Source: Hyphomicrobiales bacterium
GTDB lineage: Bacteria > Pseudomonadota > Alphaproteobacteria > Rhizobiales > Rhizobiaceae
Direction: 5' to 3'
Length of the DNA stretch: 64,000 nucleotides
NCBI GenBank assembly: GCA_900465915.1
Contig: UBKJ01000012.1
Location: 1 to 64,000 of the forward strand
In this document: one piece after another, positions 25,330 through 33,799 of the stretch
How positions within the stretch are numbered: the stretch's first letter is position 1
Layout: each line of letters starts with the position of its first letter
Notes under the pieces: model-generated
Seen by the model: only the letters and a program-made list of their open reading frames with translations
Databases searched by the model: none
What the model was told of the DNA's origin: nothing
Made by a program: the position numbers and the translations under genes

Positions 25330-25760
25330 TCTAGATCCGGCAGGTGCTCAATGCATCCTGAGTACACACATGGCGTGGTCGGGCGGTGCGCCGCTCGCTA
25401 GACGGGGCTGAAATGCCGGTGCGCATTCCTCGAATAGGATGAGGTCCCTGTCCTGTGAAACTGCCCAGCAGCATATAAGGCTCTAAAAAGGCTATAGGTT
25501 ATTGATGAATTTGGATTTCCCATATCATCCTCGACAACGATAATTTTTGTGGAATATGCGATCTGCTCATCGCAGCCTCGCCATCGCTACATCTACGTAC
25601 CGCCAACCGTCAGCGGGTAGGTCTTTCAAACTGCAGAACTGGATATTGTCCAAGTTATTGGGGACAAAAGCTGCGTCGACGGTTGAATGGTTGCAGGCTC
25701 AATTTGGCGTCGATAACATTGTAATGTTATAACGCGTGAGGTATTGGCGAGCGAGGCGTA
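25330..25760. other. Decayed intergenic stretch without a supported gene
   Basis: Short open frames occur, including a plus-strand one ending in KLLGTKAASTVEWLQAQFG at 25547-25732, but none has a recognised domain or convincing start. The zone lies between an EAL relic and a broken gcrA copy, so relic coding sequence is likely. Confidence 0.35.
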
Positions 25761-26300
25761 ATGTCGAATAGCGGAGCTACATGGAGTGATGATCGCGTTG
25801 CGAAACTGAAATCGCTTTGGGCGGAGGGATGGAGCGCCAGCCAGATCGCAACGGAACTGGGCGGCGTATCGCGCAATGCGGTTATCGGTTCACAGGCTCG
25901 GCTTGGCGGGTCGTGCAAGCCCCGTGGTCAAAGCCGCATCCGTCGCTTCCCCCAAGATAGTTATGGGACAGGCAGTTCTATCGAAGCGAATTTCAGGGGT
26001 AGGTCCAACAACGCTCGCCAAAACGGTGTCCCCGATCGCTCCGGTTAAGCGGACGAGCCAAAGTGACGGCGCAGTTGTCGCGGACGTGATCCCGATGGCC
26101 CGTTACCTCACGCTGATGGAGCTTGGCTCACAAACCTGCCGTTGGCCAATAGGCGATCCTCGCGCCGTCGATTTCCGATTTTGCGGCGCGCCAACGAGCC
26201 CGGTGAGGTCTATTGCCAAGCTGCTCACGCAAGGCGTTTCAAGCCTATGCGAGCCATTCCAAAGGTTCAGCCGCCCCAGCCGCCGCGAAGAAACTGCTGC
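25761..26300 (+). pseudogene. Frameshifted gcrA-like cell-cycle regulator paralogue
   Basis: GcrA is an alphaproteobacterial sigma-70 cofactor that reads CcrM-methylated promoters. Three frames must be joined here. Frame one (from 25761) gives TWSDDRVAKLKSLWAEGWSA and GGVSRNAVIG, the GcrA helix-turn-helix. Frame two (from about 25890) gives SVHRLGLAGRA and, later, YLTLMELGSQTCRWPIGDP with DFRFCGA. Frame three (from about 26200) gives GEVYCQAAHARRF and PPQPPRRN, the expected end. The first break fits loss of about 5 nt where GKVHRLGL is expected. The functional copy should lie elsewhere. Confidence 0.8.
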
Positions 26301-26639
26301 GATCGGGATAGCAGTCACGACTTGACTGGAGGCTCGATACATTCCGCTAACCCAGGCAGTGGCGGACCACCAATTGCGCTTCTGTTTATTTGATTTTGTT
26401 AGACATTAACGATCAGTATTGACGTTTTTCAGCCATATTGCCCGATCCTTATAGAGAGGGGATGGCTTTTTGCATCAGTGAGAAATCAGACCATCTCTGA
26501 GCGACAGGCGTAACGCCATGGTTTGAGTTGTTGGGAATCTACGATACTTGGTTTATGTCTCCCCGTGCATCGCAGCCGGCAGATGTTCCCGGCCTGGCTC
26601 GATCGAATAGGCCCCACGGCTTAACAGGAGGTAAGAGCG
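26301..26639. other. Intergenic region upstream of the diguanylate cyclase
   Basis: AT-richer than the core, with no gene I can support. The end carries the strong AGGAGG ribosome site used by the TTG-started cyclase gene. No riboswitch fold was recognised. Confidence 0.4.
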
Positions 26640-27575
26640 TTGTCGGACGACTACCGCAGCCCATTGAGCGGCCCGTTCCGTGTTTTCTTCCTCGCGCTTT
26701 GGCGATGGATCGGCGGTCTTTCCGATGACGGAGTGAAGCTGCTTGTCGCGGGAAGCATGATTGCGATCGCGACGGGGGATTTCTTCAGCCAGCAGATAGG
26801 TGTCCGGCTTGGGCCGCTCTATCTGCTGCCGGTCTGCCTGACATGCTGGCGTTTCGACCTGTATATGGGTCTGGCCCTGGGATTTCTGGCTGCGGCGATA
26901 GTGGCGGCGACCACATATTTTGTGTCCCACGGCGTTCCCGCCGTCGCCCTCCTGGGCAATCTGGCGCTGAATGCTTTTGCACTTGGAATGATCGCCGGCA
27001 CGATGTCGGCGGCTCGGCACACCATGGAAAAAGAACGGCGCGTCGCCCGCCATGATAGTATTTCCGGAGCCTTGACGCGGCGGGCTTTCGAGCGGAAGGC
27101 CGCAAGGATGATCCAGGCGGCCGCCGCACAGGGTCGACCGCTGTTGTTGGCCTATATCGATCTGGACGGATTCAAGATCGTAAACGACCGTCACGGCCAC
27201 GGAGCGGGCGACCTGGTGCTTAAGCATTTGGGGCTTGAAGGAAAAGCGTTGCTACGCCGTGACGATTGTTTCGGCCGCATGGGGGGCGATGAATTCGCCT
27301 TTCTGATGACGCTGGCGATGATCGAACAGGCAAAGGAGACGGCCGAAGCGCTGCACGGGAGATTTACAGCCGCATTGGTGAACACAGCGCATGAGGTTAC
27401 ATGCAGTATGGGGGCGCTCGCGATCCCGCCCGGCAGCGGCGCTGATTTTGACGAATTGTTGCGTGAAGTCGATCGGCTCATGTATGCGGCTAAGCATGGC
27501 GGCAAGAACGGCTTGCGTTTCGACATAGCGGCGCGGCCTTTCCCGGCGTTTTCCGCTTCGAGCCAGTCCGCCTAG
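26640..27575 (+). CDS. Membrane-bound diguanylate cyclase (GGDEF)
   Basis: Makes c-di-GMP from two GTP. The 311-residue protein begins with about 4 transmembrane helices (residues about 32-125, a short MASE-like sensor), then a GGDEF domain with the intact active-site motif GGDEF at 215-219. A product-inhibition I-site RRDD sits at 206-209, with the standard five-residue gap. Other conserved parts are AYIDLDGFKIVND and YAAKHGGKN. Translation starts at TTG, chosen because AGGAGG lies 8 nt upstream and no ATG fits. It is paired in the neighbourhood with an EAL-PAS protein. Confidence 0.9.
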   Translation: MSDDYRSPLSGPFRVFFLALWRWIGGLSDDGVKLLVAGSMIAIATGDFFSQQIGVRLGPLYLLPVCLTCWRFDLYMGLALGFLAAAIVAATTYFVSHGVPAVALLGNLALNAFALGMIAGTMSAARHTMEKERRVARHDSISGALTRRAFERKAARMIQAAAAQGRPLLLAYIDLDGFKIVNDRHGHGAGDLVLKHLGLEGKALLRRDDCFGRMGGDEFAFLMTLAMIEQAKETAEALHGRFTAALVNTAHEVTCSMGALAIPPGSGADFDELLREVDRLMYAAKHGGKNGLRFDIAARPFPAFSASSQSA

Positions 27576-27730
27576 TCGTTCGGCGAGGGGCCGGAAGTCG
27601 CTGGAAATGATGAAGGCTATTCACGACGAAACGGCCGATTTGCTCTAAACAATGATTTTTTCTGTGAAAGTGGGCGCAGCCTTGCATATGCGGATATCGT
27701 TAACTGCGGCAGGATGCCCAGAAGGCGATA

Positions 27731-27958
27731 ATGATAGTCGAAGCTCGCGATGGCGCGACGTTTCGGTTGCGGTGGGCGATCTGGTCCGATCCCAACCTCT
27801 GGAGCGAGGAACTGATAGAGAGCAGTCTTCCTTTGCTGCTGACTGGTTTGGAACAACGGGAAGAGGCTGGCGATGGCGTGAGTTTCAGCATATCGCTGGC
27901 GCTGGCTGGAACCCTCTTTACGTCGAAGACGCTGTCGATCGAAGGCCGCGGGGGATAG
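27731..27958 (+). CDS. Small hypothetical protein
   Basis: A 75-residue soluble frame (MIVEARDGATFRLRWAIWSD...) with an AGAAGG element upstream. No family recognised, no signal peptide or membrane helix. It lies in an accessory zone with overlapping alternative frames on both strands, so its reality is uncertain. Confidence 0.3.
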   Translation: MIVEARDGATFRLRWAIWSDPNLWSEELIESSLPLLLTGLEQREEAGDGVSFSISLALAGTLFTSKTLSIEGRGG

Positions 27959-28062
27959 AGAATCCGCATATGTGCGCCGTCTTGGGCAAACTCTGATCGA
28001 AGCCACGCTTCGCATGCGGTCGACATGCTCTGTGAATAAAAACGAAGGCATGGGCGAAGACG

Positions 28063-28317
28063 ATGACATTTGAGATGCTGTTCGCCGTGATGGCCGTTGC
28101 GTTCGTTATCGGGATCGTTTCGTTTGCATGGTTCTGGTTCCGGCAAGCTCCTTGGAGACTTCGTCTGTTCAGCCTGATCTGGATCGTCGCTTCGGGCGTC
28201 GGAATGTTTCTGGGCCACGGCAGATCCGGCGTCATACCGGAGCGCAACGCCCTGCGTGCATGCATCGAGAGCGGTCGGACCTGGGATTATAAAGCCAATG
28301 GCTGCGCTGCAGAATAG
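28063..28317 (+). CDS. Small membrane protein, unknown
   Basis: An 84-residue protein with two hydrophobic helices (residues about 5-25 and 35-50) and a C-terminal soluble tail containing two cysteines (RACIESGRTWDYKANGC). No family recognised. It lies alone between the hypothetical gene at 27731 and the convergent EAL-PAS gene. Confidence 0.5.
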   Translation: MTFEMLFAVMAVAFVIGIVSFAWFWFRQAPWRLRLFSLIWIVASGVGMFLGHGRSGVIPERNALRACIESGRTWDYKANGCAAE

Positions 28318-28412
28318 AAGAAGCCTGGCGCTTGGAGCGTTGAGCCGCGTCGCTGCTGCGGCCTCGTTGTTGTCTTCAATCTTCTAGGCTATCGCGAAGA
28401 CAGCCATGCCGC

Positions 28413-29636
28413 CTATTCTCGCTTAAAGCGTTTTTCCGACGCCGCCAACGCTTCTTTCAGCCTCGTTTCTTCGGTGACGTCGATCGCCACGACCGAAAAG
28501 CCTATCACCTCGCCCGCGAGGTCCTTGACCCTGGAGTTCAGGACGCGAACGTTCCTGCCTTGCAGCGTGTATTCCCGCAAGACGGGACCGTCACGGCTTT
28601 TCGCCTCGGCCATGACTTGTATAACGTCTTCCAGCAACTCGCCCTGCATAACGTCGTAGATCGTCTTGCCTTCGAGTTCGGCGGGCGTGAGGCCGTGGAT
28701 TTTGGCGAACTGTTCGTTGACGCGGACATGACGATAATTCATGTCCGCGAAACACAGCCCCACCGGCGCCTGATCGTAGAGATTGGCGAGTTGGTGGAGA
28801 CGCTGAAACGGTGAAACGTCGAGTGGTTTGGCCGCAATGTCGACGCCACGCTCAACAAGCAGCCGGTGCGCTTCCTCGTGTGGCGCGCCTTTTCCATATA
28901 GCCAGCCTTGGCCCTGGTTGCAGCCAAGCTCGCGCAAAATGGCCGCCTCCGCCTCGGTTTCCACGCCTTCCGCGACGACAGTGATGCCAAGGCTTTGACC
29001 CAAACCGATGACCGCGGCGGCGATACGACGTTTTCCAGCCTCGGTGTCGAGGCCATGCACAAACCGCGCGTCGATCTTGAGCTTGTGGAAAGGAAAAGAC
29101 TCCAACCGGGCCAGGCTGGAATAGCCTGTGCCGAAATCGTCGATCGCGATCTTGACGCCGAGATCGTCGATCTTGCGAAGGATCGCATAGGCGAGATCCT
29201 CATCGGAAATCAGGGACCTTTCCGTGACTTCGAGTTCGACCCGGTTCAATGGAAAGCCCGCGCCTTCAACCAGTTCCGCAAGGCGGCGCGGAAGGCATTC
29301 GGATGTGAGTTGGAACGGCGAGATATTGAAGGCGAGCGTGAACTGGCCTGGCCAGCCCGCAGCGGCTCTGCAGGCCCGATCTATCAGCACATCCGAGAGC
29401 TCGGTGATCAGACCATGCTTCTCCAGGCGCGGGATGAAGGCGGCGGGACTGATATCATCCGCAAGCGGGTCGCTCCATCGGGCGAGAATTTCGAAACCTG
29501 CAACAGCGCCCGTGCGCATGTTCACGATCGGCTGAAAGGCGGGCCAGACTTGCTGGTCAGCTATCGCGTGTTGAAGAAGCTTACGCAGTTCGGGCATTTT
29601 GGCAGATGCGATACGACTCTGCATGTGATCGAGCAT
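28413..29636 (-). CDS. EAL-PAS c-di-GMP phosphodiesterase
   Basis: A 407-residue soluble protein with the unusual order EAL (about 25-265) then PAS (about 285-395). The catalytic set is complete. Glu49 in FEILARW replaces the literal EAL tripeptide with EIL but keeps the metal-binding Glu. Also present are Asn in FNISPFQL, EVTERSLI, IDDFGTGYSSL, LKIDARFV, AEGVET and QGWLYGKG. It should hydrolyse c-di-GMP to pGpG under control of the C-terminal PAS sensor. It probably opposes the cyclase at 26640. Confidence 0.88.
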   Translation of the reverse strand: MLDHMQSRIASAKMPELRKLLQHAIADQQVWPAFQPIVNMRTGAVAGFEILARWSDPLADDISPAAFIPRLEKHGLITELSDVLIDRACRAAAGWPGQFTLAFNISPFQLTSECLPRRLAELVEGAGFPLNRVELEVTERSLISDEDLAYAILRKIDDLGVKIAIDDFGTGYSSLARLESFPFHKLKIDARFVHGLDTEAGKRRIAAAVIGLGQSLGITVVAEGVETEAEAAILRELGCNQGQGWLYGKGAPHEEAHRLLVERGVDIAAKPLDVSPFQRLHQLANLYDQAPVGLCFADMNYRHVRVNEQFAKIHGLTPAELEGKTIYDVMQGELLEDVIQVMAEAKSRDGPVLREYTLQGRNVRVLNSRVKDLAGEVIGFSVVAIDVTEETRLKEALAASEKRFKRE

Positions 29637-29757
29637 TCACTTTCTTGCTTCGCAATCAGGTGGGTTCGGTTGCTGGCTCTCATAATGAGCTTTTTGAAAT
29701 TTGTATTGTTTCCAATGATAGTTAATATTTTTCCGCGCGGAAGCCCCGCATTCACTT

Positions 29758-29799
29758 CGCATGTGTCGAATTAAAAATCGCATGTGTCGAATTAAAAAT
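29758..29799. repeat. Perfect tandem duplication of a 21-bp unit
   Basis: Two exact copies of a 21-bp unit, CGCATGTGTCGAATTAAAAA plus T, lie head to tail at 29758-29778 and 29779-29799, upstream of the EAL-PAS gene start. An exact 21-bp duplication suggests recent slippage or a doubled regulatory site. Confidence 0.85.
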
Positions 29800-29822
29800 A
29801 CTTGAAATATTTATCATGAGAT

Positions 29823-29858
29823 GAAAGAAATTTTTCCGTTTCTGAAAAATATTCTTTC
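29823..29858. other. AT-rich hairpin
   Basis: Arms at 29823-29836 and 29844-29858 pair at 14 of 15 positions with a one-base bulge and a 7-nt loop (GAAAGAA...TTCTTTC outer ends). It lies in the 29637-30031 gap between two minus-strand genes. No typical terminator tract follows. The rest of the gap holds no gene I can support. Confidence 0.5.
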
Positions 29859-30031
29859 TTAAAATCCAAGCTTACACTCGATCAGGACAGCGCTGATATA
29901 GTCGACGCCTTTGATTGGGAGCCTGTAAGATATACGACAAACCTATTCCATCAGAGACTCGAAGGAGCATATCGGCTCCGATCTCCACATGAAGCCGAAC
30001 GATGCAGAGAATCTCAATCGAGACGGTTGGG

Positions 30032-30802
30032 TCAGCGATTCATTTTGACGAAAACGACGCGAGCGACTGCGAGCGCAACGACGGCTGCGAGAACCGGCGG
30101 CGCGGCTGTCAGCGCTGCGCTGCCGCCGCCGATGGACAGTCCGCTATCGCGCAGCCAGAAGATCCGGGACAAAACCTGAAAGGTCATGGCGAACACGATC
30201 AGAAACGCCAGCGCCGCCCTAAGCCATTGCTTCCTGGGATTCGGCGGCTGCAGGGCGCGCAGCGCCTCCGCGTGGCTTCCATGCGGCAGCCGGCCCGCAA
30301 AGCGGCTGCGCCATGACCAGCCCGATCTCGTGACCGTGTCATGCAATGGCTTCTTCAGCTCCGAACTCGAAAAGCGATAGGCGATCCGCTCGCCGCTTGG
30401 CGTCGTCTCGTAGAACGGGCGGACGCCTGTTTTGTATTCCCATTGCAGGCCGCGTTCGCCGGTCTTCGAAAGGCTGAACGACGGGACGCCGCCCGACCAT
30501 GTCACGTCCCAGGTCCAGTCGATGCTCTGAACCTCGTTCCGGTCGGGTAGCAGCCGCATGAAGACCTGAAAGCTGTGCGACAGGTTCACCGTACCGAAGG
30601 CCGCGTACCAGGCGGGCTCGCGCATGCGCCATTCAGCGACCAGGTCCGCGTTTTCCGGATCGTCGGCGGTGCATTCCCGGATGATATAGGGGGCGGTCGG
30701 GCGGTTGAGCGCGAGAAGATTCGCCTTCAATTGACCGGCCGAGACTGGCGCCACGCCGGGTTGGGGAGAATGCCGTCCGATCAGTCCGCTCCAAAATCCC
30801 AT
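30032..30802 (-). CDS. Conserved hypothetical protein with C-terminal membrane helices
   Basis: About 256 residues. The soluble N-terminal two thirds contain many aromatic residues (SIDWTWDVTWSGGVPSFSL, LQWEYKTGVRPFYET); two C-terminal transmembrane helices lie near residues 200-218 and 228-250. No family recognised. ATG 30802 is chosen for GGAGGAG 7 nt upstream. It is divergent from the membrane protein gene at 30836, with only 33 nt between the two starts. Confidence 0.6.
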   Translation of the reverse strand: MGFWSGLIGRHSPQPGVAPVSAGQLKANLLALNRPTAPYIIRECTADDPENADLVAEWRMREPAWYAAFGTVNLSHSFQVFMRLLPDRNEVQSIDWTWDVTWSGGVPSFSLSKTGERGLQWEYKTGVRPFYETTPSGERIAYRFSSSELKKPLHDTVTRSGWSWRSRFAGRLPHGSHAEALRALQPPNPRKQWLRAALAFLIVFAMTFQVLSRIFWLRDSGLSIGGGSAALTAAPPVLAAVVALAVARVVFVKMNR

Positions 30803-30835
30803 TGCTCTCCTCCTCGAAATTTCGTTCACTCAAGC

Positions 30836-31132
30836 ATGCGGAATTCAGTAATCGTCCTCAATGTCCTTTCTGTGCTCGCGACGCTCACGGTCGAACCGGT
30901 CGCCCTCTATATCGGGATTTGGGGATTGCTTGGCCCGGCCTATGATCGGCCACAGGATCTCGTTCTCGGACTTGTCATTGTGCTGGCGCCGATCGCGGTC
31001 ACCGCGTTGTGCGTCTTTCTATCCATTCGCCATATGCGCCGAGGCTCCGCGACGGCGCCCTTCATCGCGGCCGCGCCGCTTGTCGTTGTAGTCGCCGCAT
31101 ATTTCATAAGTCTGTTCGGACCGCTTCGCTGA
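30836..31132 (+). CDS. Small three-helix membrane protein
   Basis: A 98-residue protein with three hydrophobic helices and short charged loops (RPQDL, RHMRRGSA). No recognised family. The ATG follows the neighbour's divergent start by 34 bases. The longer in-frame upstream extension runs through the divergent gene and is rejected. Confidence 0.5.
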   Translation: MRNSVIVLNVLSVLATLTVEPVALYIGIWGLLGPAYDRPQDLVLGLVIVLAPIAVTALCVFLSIRHMRRGSATAPFIAAAPLVVVVAAYFISLFGPLR

Positions 31133-31150
31133 GCGCGCTCCTTCGCCCGG

Positions 31151-31546
31151 TCAGCGTCCATCCTTGACCCGTTTTTCGAGCGCGAGCGTGCGATCGACCA
31201 GGTCCTGTAATTCAAACGCCTGCGAGTCGAGAAAGGCCACGGAGCCGTTGTTGGGATCGCCTGCGATGCGGCTTGTCTCTTTCAGGTGATGCTTGAGCCA
31301 AGCGCGCTGCTGCTCCTGCAGATGAGCGCGCGCCTTGCCTTTCGTCTCTTTCAACAACGTCTGATAAGCGGCGTTCAGCCTGGGGTCCCATCGGTCGATT
31401 TCCGCCTTGCCGCAATCGAGCATCTGCGACGAGACATATCCGGCTTTCGCCATGCAGGCCTTGAATTCAGGACTGTCCTGGGCCTGCGCCGAAAGAACGC
31501 CGATGGACAGCGCCATTGCGAGAAAAGGATATAATTTCAAATTCAT
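31151..31546 (-). CDS. LprI-like (DUF1311) secreted lysozyme-inhibitor family protein
   Basis: A 131-residue exported protein. The signal peptide MNLKLYPFLAMALSIGVLSAQA precedes a DUF1311 domain with the family pattern C...L..CG.AEIDRWDPRLNAAYQ and LQEQQRAWLKHHL. In Mycobacterium the related LprI inhibits lysozyme; periplasmic members elsewhere are mostly uncharacterised. Two Cys of the family pair (FKACM, MLDCG) are present. Alone on the minus strand, convergent with the gene at 30836. Confidence 0.75.
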   Translation of the reverse strand: MNLKLYPFLAMALSIGVLSAQAQDSPEFKACMAKAGYVSSQMLDCGKAEIDRWDPRLNAAYQTLLKETKGKARAHLQEQQRAWLKHHLKETSRIAGDPNNGSVAFLDSQAFELQDLVDRTLALEKRVKDGR

Positions 31547-31740
31547 GCCGAGCTTCGACCTTCAATTGATCCCGCCCCGCACAGCATAGTCGCATATTGC
31601 ATGCCCGTTGTCGAAGAAGGCCTTATGGCGAACGCGGCAAATGTCCGGGCGTCGACTTCGGACAATGAGGCTCGATCGGACTTGCAATTGCGGTATTCGA
31701 CCGGAATAATTCTCCCGATTCATTCAATTGTGGGAAGCGC

Positions 31741-32097
31741 ATGAAAAAGATCGTTTTCATCCTTATCGCCGTCTGCCTGGTCGGCCTCGGTTCCTGGCGC
31801 CAATTCGCGTCGCAATCGGTTTCGGCTGCGGATCAAAGTCGGTGCGAGGCGATCGTCAAGGAGGCCTATGCCGCAAGCCCTGCGAGCATCGACGCGTTGA
31901 TCGGAAAGTGTGACGAGCCGGGAACCGTCGCCATGATGGACGCCAGGAAGAACAACCTCGGCGCCGAAGCCGCCGCGCAAGCCGTCGCCTCGGCGAACCA
32001 ACAGGACATCCTGTCGATTCTTCTCAACTGCGCCTTGATCGGCGCCGGCATCGGCGCTGCGGGCGCCGCCGTCGGTGCAGGGCGGAAAAGGTCCTAA
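31741..32097 (+). CDS. Exported or membrane-anchored small protein, unknown
   Basis: A 118-residue protein with an N-terminal signal-type helix (KKIVFILIAVCLVGLGSW), a middle soluble part with two Cys, and a glycine/alanine-rich C-terminal helix (ALIGAGIGAAGAAVGAG). No family recognised. The ATG is followed by AAAAAG, typical of exported proteins in this window. Confidence 0.5.
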   Translation: MKKIVFILIAVCLVGLGSWRQFASQSVSAADQSRCEAIVKEAYAASPASIDALIGKCDEPGTVAMMDARKNNLGAEAAAQAVASANQQDILSILLNCALIGAGIGAAGAAVGAGRKRS

Positions 32098-32153
32098 AGC
32101 GCTTTTCGTCTGGCGGGATCACGAACTGCGACAGAGGGGAAGCATTCAAAGAC

Positions 32154-32531
32154 ATGGAGTCCGATCGTTCAATTGAAAAGATCAGCATTATGCGGGGGCC
32201 GCATAACGCATACCATACTGAAGCTTTCGGACTCGTCTTCAAACTGTCCTACACATTCAAGAAGAGGGAAAATCCAAGCTTGGAGATTTTTCTCAACGAT
32301 GATGAAGCTAAGGAAAGAGAATGGGAAACCTACGGAACCGTATTGGATGATGCCGATGACAGGTTCGCAAGTGTAAGGTTCGACGCCATAGGCGAAAAAC
32401 GGGAATTCCAAATCTGTTCTTCAAAATTTCGCATAAGCTTCGAAAAGTTATATGACGACGTTTTTGTCTTTCCGAATGGCTCCAAGGAACCGATGCCGGT
32501 GTATGAGTTTCTGGTGTCGCGAGCATCCTAA
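32154..32531 (+). CDS. Orphan soluble protein, AT-rich
   Basis: A 125-residue charged soluble protein with no signal peptide and no recognised domain. Codon use is AT-rich compared with its neighbours, supporting recent acquisition. It follows the previous gene by 56 nt on the same strand. Confidence 0.4.
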   Translation: MESDRSIEKISIMRGPHNAYHTEAFGLVFKLSYTFKKRENPSLEIFLNDDEAKEREWETYGTVLDDADDRFASVRFDAIGEKREFQICSSKFRISFEKLYDDVFVFPNGSKEPMPVYEFLVSRAS

Positions 32532-32625
32532 AAATTCTATGCCCGCTTTCAAAAACTGTCGGAGGCGGGAACCTGGCGGCATTGCTCGGAAGGTTCTTGC
32601 TCTCAATCACATATGAAACGATACG

Positions 32626-33165
32626 ATGGATCGGAACGATCGAGACGAACACCAGGGAAAAGGAGCTTGCGCGGCGGGAATGTGGTCGCCTCGCGCGCGC
32701 GGTGTTTACATCGCTGAACTGGCCGTCTTCGCTCTTCCCGCCACGATCCTTCTCGGATGCTTCGCCGGAATGATCGCGATAGAAAGCAGTCAATTCTTCC
32801 TGCATAGCGCGTGGTTGACGCTTTCGCACGGCGGGGCCGCAAATATACAGAGCGCTGTCGCCGGCGCGATGGGTATTGGCGTCGCCTTTATCAGCATGTC
32901 GGCGCTCTGGATATTTCTCAGGCTCTCGCTGAGTTACGTTCGCGGAAAGCAGATCGCATTGGCGGAAGCGCGTCGGGCATACTGGCGTGGCCTTTGTTGC
33001 GCGCTATTTCCGTTGATGATCGTCATCTATGGAATATTCGCTTCCATCGTCGTTCAGTCGGCGCGCGGTATGCTTCCCGGATTATCCGTTAGCCTTGGCA
33101 TACTGATTCCAGTGTCCCATCTCGGATTTGCCCTTCATGCGAATGATCTGCCGCGGAAATCTTAA
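32626..33165 (+). CDS. Four-helix membrane protein, unknown
   Basis: A 179-residue protein with a polar N-terminal 28 residues, then about four transmembrane helices (starting YIAELAVFALPATILLG) and a short basic tail. No family recognised. The start may be the ATG at 32626 or a later Met (MWSPRARG). Confidence 0.45.
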   Translation: MDRNDRDEHQGKGACAAGMWSPRARGVYIAELAVFALPATILLGCFAGMIAIESSQFFLHSAWLTLSHGGAANIQSAVAGAMGIGVAFISMSALWIFLRLSLSYVRGKQIALAEARRAYWRGLCCALFPLMIVIYGIFASIVVQSARGMLPGLSVSLGILIPVSHLGFALHANDLPRKS

Positions 33166-33501
33166 ATCGCCGATATGGGGCGGAGTCGAAACCACTAGGA
33201 CCCTTGAGCGATAAGCCAGCCGCATAACCGACTGCCGTTCGGATTTACGAGCAGGAACATGCCGCCGCCATCCGTCAGCTAGAGTCGCTTGTCGCGCGAA
33301 TTTGGTGGCCGTATCGCCGAGTCCGTCCACCGTCATGCGTTGGCGCCGTTATGCCGACGCTAAAAATCATGCCAACGAAATTTGCGGATGCGAATAAACG
33401 CCAGAAAACGTCATTGGACGAATGCTGGTGAAATTCCTTGAGAAGTTCAGGAAGCTTCCCGGACGTCCATGGACGTTGAGAAGCAGGGCGCCAGACAAAG
33501 A
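33166..33501. other. Intergenic stretch before tRNA-Leu
   Basis: I see no gene here. A GGACGTCCATGGAC-like dyad near 33460-33475 faces GTCCGTGGAC at 33534-33543 around the terminator, giving an extended outer pairing. This marks the right edge of the accessory zone. Confidence 0.4.
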
Positions 33502-33526
33502 AAAAGCCCGGCTGAACCGGGCTTTT
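33502..33526. terminator. Bidirectional terminator after tRNA-Leu
   Basis: Stem AAAAGCCCGG/CCGGGCTTTT with loop CTGAA. On the minus strand it lies 33 nt downstream of tRNA-Leu and ends in TTTT. Confidence 0.85.
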
Positions 33527-33559
33527 CTGGATGTCCGTGGACATCTACATACGGAAACT

Positions 33560-33644
33560 TGGTGCCCAGAAGAGGACTCGAACCTCCACGCCTTGCGGCA
33601 CACGGACCTGAACCGTGCGCGTCTACCAATTCCGCCATCTGGGC
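33560..33644 (-). tRNA. tRNA-Leu (anticodon CAG)
   Basis: The minus strand folds as a class II tRNA. The acceptor stem is GCCCAGA/TCTGGGC, D-loop GGAATTGGTAGACGC, anticodon stem CACGG/CCGTG around TTCAGGT (anticodon CAG), variable arm TGCCGCAAGGCG and T arm GGTTCGAGTCC. CCA is encoded. It reads CUG, the commonest Leu codon in a high-GC genome. Confidence 0.95.
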
Positions 33645-33799
33645 GACGAGGACCGATCTAAGGGGTTGATCGGTCTATGTCAATCGCGTTTTTATTTCTC
33701 AGCCAGCTTTTTTTCAGGCCTTGCGGAAAGGCTCGAAAAAGGCCCGGATTTCCGGGATTCAGGCGCGGCGCGCGAGGGCGGGCCGCGCCTGGAAAGGCG

